Positions 5,428 through 7,340 of a stretch of 7,340 nt of DNA are shown piece by piece. The notes beneath the pieces were generated by a model. It searched no databases and was not told the DNA's origin. It saw nothing but the letters and a program-made list of their open reading frames with translations. A program made the translations under genes and the position numbers. The DNA is from Phycisphaerales bacterium UBA2396 (GTDB taxonomy: Bacteria > Planctomycetota > Phycisphaerae > Phycisphaerales > UBA1924). The stretch lies in assembly GCA_002343325.1 (NCBI GenBank), contig DDSG01000127.1:1-7340 (forward strand). Reading direction: 5' to 3'. Position 1 is the first letter of the stretch. Each line of letters begins with the position of its first letter.

Positions 5428-6582
5428 ATGACCCCGCAGGAGCGCACCAGACACGTTCTTGAACGCTGCCGCTCGCTTGGGTTCGCCGCGGCGGGCGTTG
5501 CCGATGCGGGCCCCCCGGCGACCGGCGATCTCCTCCGGGCGTGGCTCGCCCAGGGCTCGCACGGCACGATGGCCTACCTCGCCGACCAGCTCGCCGAGAG
5601 GCTCGACCCTCAGCTCGTCCAGCCCGGCGCCAAGTCGGTTCTCATGGTCGCCGACCTCTACCACGCCCGCGGCACCCCGGAGCCCCCCGAGACCCACCGC
5701 GACCCGGGACGCATCGCCCGCTACGCACGCGGACGCAACTATCACGAGGTCATCAAGCGGCGACTTCACCGGCTCGCCGACGAGCTCCGCGAGTTGTTCC
5801 CGGGTTCCGAGCACCGCTCGTTCGTCGATACAGCCCCCGTGCTCGAGCGAGAGTTCGCCGCCCGCTGCGGGCTCGGGTGGATCGCCAAGAACACCATGCT
5901 CATCCATCCCCGCCTGGGCTCCTATCTGCTCCTGGGCGGCTTCTTCACCACGCTTGAGCTCGCCCCGCCGCCGGAGCAGCATTCGTTCCCCGACCACTGC
6001 GGCACCTGCACACGCTGCATCGACGCGTGCCCCACCCAAGCCATCACGCCTTACCGCGTCGAAGCCTCACGCTGCATCAGCTATCTCACGATCGAGCACA
6101 AATCCCCCATCGCCGACGACTTGATGGCCGCCATGGGCGACTGGCTCGCCGGGTGCGATATCTGCCAGGACGTGTGCCCGCACAACAGCCCGCGAGCCTC
6201 GTCCACAGATCGAGCGGCCGAGCCTTACGCACCTCGCTACCACGGTTTCTCGGCGGCGGGCGTGCTCGACTGGTCTCCCGACGATCGGCAGCGTGCCTTC
6301 ACCACCAGCGCCCTCAAGCGCATTCCCCTGGCTGTGCTCCGACGCAACGCCGCGATCGTGCTCGCGAACTTCGCCATGAACGCCACGCCCGCCGAGCGGC
6401 AGGCCGCCACAGAGCGGCTGGCCCGCGCGACCAACGACCCCGCCGAGGATCCGCTCGTGCGTCACGCGGCCGCGTGGGGATTCAGGCGGCTCGCGGGCTC
6501 CCCACCAGCAGGCGACCCACCAGCAGCACAACCAGCGCCGGGCCGATCTGCCACATCTCCCCGTCCAGAAAAGCCAGCATGA
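5428..6582 (+). CDS. queG: Epoxyqueuosine reductase
   Basis: QueG catalyses the last step of queuosine synthesis, reducing epoxyqueuosine to queuosine at the wobble base of GUN-anticodon tRNAs, using cobalamin and two [4Fe-4S] clusters in the cytoplasm. The 384-residue product from ATG 5428 fits the family length (about 340–390), and its first residues (MTPQERTRHVLERCRSLGFA) match where QueG proteins normally begin. Upstream in-frame sequence is antisense to msrB. The DUF1730 domain contains SFVDTAPVLERE, with D134 at the position of the known catalytic aspartate, then GLGWIAKNTMLIHPRLGSYL. Ferredoxin-like motifs follow: C191, C194, C197, C201 (CGTCTRCIDACP), C216 (RCISYLTIE) and C243, C246, C250 (CDICQDVCPHN). 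The C-terminal part has HEAT-like helices (LRRNAAIVLANF, VRHAAAWGFRRL). The last 28 or so residues are a Pro/Ala-rich tail that is antisense to the neighbouring membrane-protein gene. No Shine-Dalgarno is visible. Confidence 0.95.
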   Translation: MTPQERTRHVLERCRSLGFAAAGVADAGPPATGDLLRAWLAQGSHGTMAYLADQLAERLDPQLVQPGAKSVLMVADLYHARGTPEPPETHRDPGRIARYARGRNYHEVIKRRLHRLADELRELFPGSEHRSFVDTAPVLEREFAARCGLGWIAKNTMLIHPRLGSYLLLGGFFTTLELAPPPEQHSFPDHCGTCTRCIDACPTQAITPYRVEASRCISYLTIEHKSPIADDLMAAMGDWLAGCDICQDVCPHNSPRASSTDRAAEPYAPRYHGFSAAGVLDWSPDDRQRAFTTSALKRIPLAVLRRNAAIVLANFAMNATPAERQAATERLARATNDPAEDPLVRHAAAWGFRRLAGSPPAGDPPAAQPAPGRSATSPRPEKPA

Positions 6583-7340
6583 ACATCGGCGTCGCCGCGG
6601 TACAGACCACAAGCCACGCCACCACCGCGCGCGTTGTCGGCCGCCGCGGGTTTGCCCACGTCGGCATCGCGCAGATCCACACGTACGCCGGGAACAGCAC
6701 CGCGTACGCGCCCATGAATACCCGGTACCCCGTCTCAAACCCGGCCTGGGGCGAGTCACTCGGCAGCATCACCGTCAGGGCGAACGCGATCGGGCCGATC
6801 AGGAACCCAGCGACCGACAGCAACTCAGGACCGAACCCCTTGGCACGTTCGAGCGGGCCCGTCCACGCCGCGGGCGTGCTCGCTTCCACATCGTGCACTT
6901 CCTGCGTGAACGAGAGTTGTCCCATGATGTGGGCCGCGACGAGCACCCCTGCCGTCCCCGAAAGCGCCCAGGCGAGTCCGGCGTACGTCGGCGTAATGAG
7001 GATCATCGTAAGGAAGAACACCCCGAAGCCGACGCCGAACGCCACGCCGGACCGTGAGCCCGTCTCCTGTCTCGCACGATGGAACGTCAGGTCAAGATAC
7101 GGGCACAGGGCAAACCCGAAGATGCACGAGAGCCCGAGCCACAACAGCGGAAGCTGCCCGAGCTGTCCCGACACCGCATCGACGCCCGCGGGCGCGGGGA
7201 ATGTCCACCCCGCCAGCATCGCTCCGATCAGGAACAGAGTCGCCGAAAGCAACAGGAACGCGACCCCGGCCCATCGCAACGCCCCGCTCACGCGGGCCGC
7301 CCCGCGCACCAGCAGCACACCCGCGGCGAGCGGCGCGAGC
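6482..7340 (-). CDS. Multi-pass membrane protein of unknown function, partial at the 5' end
   Basis: The frame is open on the minus strand from the right edge to the TGA at 6484–6482; about 285 residues are visible. A GTG at 7318 could start it, but the seven codons before that (LAPLAAG) continue a hydrophobic segment, so the true start is probably outside the window. About seven or eight membrane segments can be seen. Counted from V1 at 7318, they lie near 12–36, 55–78, 91–113, 116–134, 165–185, 197–218, 229–250 and 256–273. Distinctive stretches are SCIFGFALCPYLDLTFHRAR (64–83), facing a basic loop, and GQLSFTQEVHDVEAS (133–147) in a soluble loop. I do not recognise the family. The pattern is compatible with a transporter or an integral membrane enzyme, but I assign no function. 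The C-terminus (LLVGRLLVGSPRAA) includes a small tandem repeat and overlaps the queG 3' end by 101 bases. Confidence 0.8.
   Translation of the reverse strand, partial: LAPLAAGVLLVRGAARVSGALRWAGVAFLLLSATLFLIGAMLAGWTFPAPAGVDAVSGQLGQLPLLWLGLSCIFGFALCPYLDLTFHRARQETGSRSGVAFGVGFGVFFLTMILITPTYAGLAWALSGTAGVLVAAHIMGQLSFTQEVHDVEASTPAAWTGPLERAKGFGPELLSVAGFLIGPIAFALTVMLPSDSPQAGFETGYRVFMGAYAVLFPAYVWICAMPTWANPRRPTTRAVVAWLVVCTAATPMFMLAFLDGEMWQIGPALVVLLVGRLLVGSPRAA
6501..6526. repeat. 11-bp tandem direct repeat in the queG/membrane-protein overlap
   Basis: CCCACCAGCAG occurs at 6501–6511 and again at 6516–6526, a 15-base period that keeps both reading frames. It encodes LLVG-R-LLVG in the membrane protein and the SPPAGDPPA part of the queG tail. 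It looks like a small in-frame slippage duplication. Confidence 0.55.

Noticed and set aside
5370..5567. N-terminal extension of MsrB to 5567
   Set aside because: It would place 66 Arg-rich residues before a perfect lipoprotein signal and lies antisense to queG.

Overview
This is a G+C-rich, densely coded window (short spacers, several overlapping genes) that looks chromosomal. A NagB–PIG-L fusion beside a Gfo/Idh/MocA oxidoreductase, a TIM-barrel sugar isomerase/epimerase and a DUF1080 protein is typical of Planctomycetota. Together with the high G+C, the Phycisphaerae side of that phylum is my best guess. It is an inference from gene content, because there is no rRNA or other marker gene.

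Layout: positions 1–3289 hold a + strand run of three sugar-related genes: the 3' part of a NagB-like/PIG-L fusion, a sugar phosphate isomerase/epimerase, and a Gfo/Idh/MocA NAD(P)-dependent oxidoreductase. Only 21 and 37 bases separate them, so they are probably one operon. It converges on a minus-strand run read from 5363 down to 3314: msrB (a predicted lipoprotein methionine-R-sulfoxide reductase), a secreted or membrane-anchored DUF1080/3-keto-disaccharide hydrolase-like protein, and a YihX-like HAD phosphatase whose GTG start overlaps the DUF1080 stop. Divergent from msrB, across a 64-base spacer, is queG (epoxyqueuosine reductase, 5428–6582). Its 3' end overlaps by 101 bases, antisense, the 3' end of a multi-pass membrane protein that enters from the right edge on the minus strand.

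How they fit together: the first two gene runs can be read as one amino-sugar and keto-sugar catabolic neighbourhood. The fusion would deacetylate and deaminate amino sugars. The oxidoreductase, the isomerase/epimerase and the DUF1080 protein match the gene set of the recently recognised oxidation-elimination (3-keto-glycoside) route. The HAD enzyme could dephosphorylate a sugar phosphate. msrB and queG are housekeeping functions (protein repair and tRNA wobble modification) that happen to sit alongside.

I found no tRNA or rRNA genes, insertion sequence, CRISPR array, riboswitch or convincing intrinsic terminator. No stretch above 300 bases lacks a gene. I see no clear new defence or mobile system. 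The points most worth a second look are the keto-sugar gene set, the queG/membrane-protein antisense overlap with its small tandem duplication, and the hairpin and mini-ORF next to the queG start.
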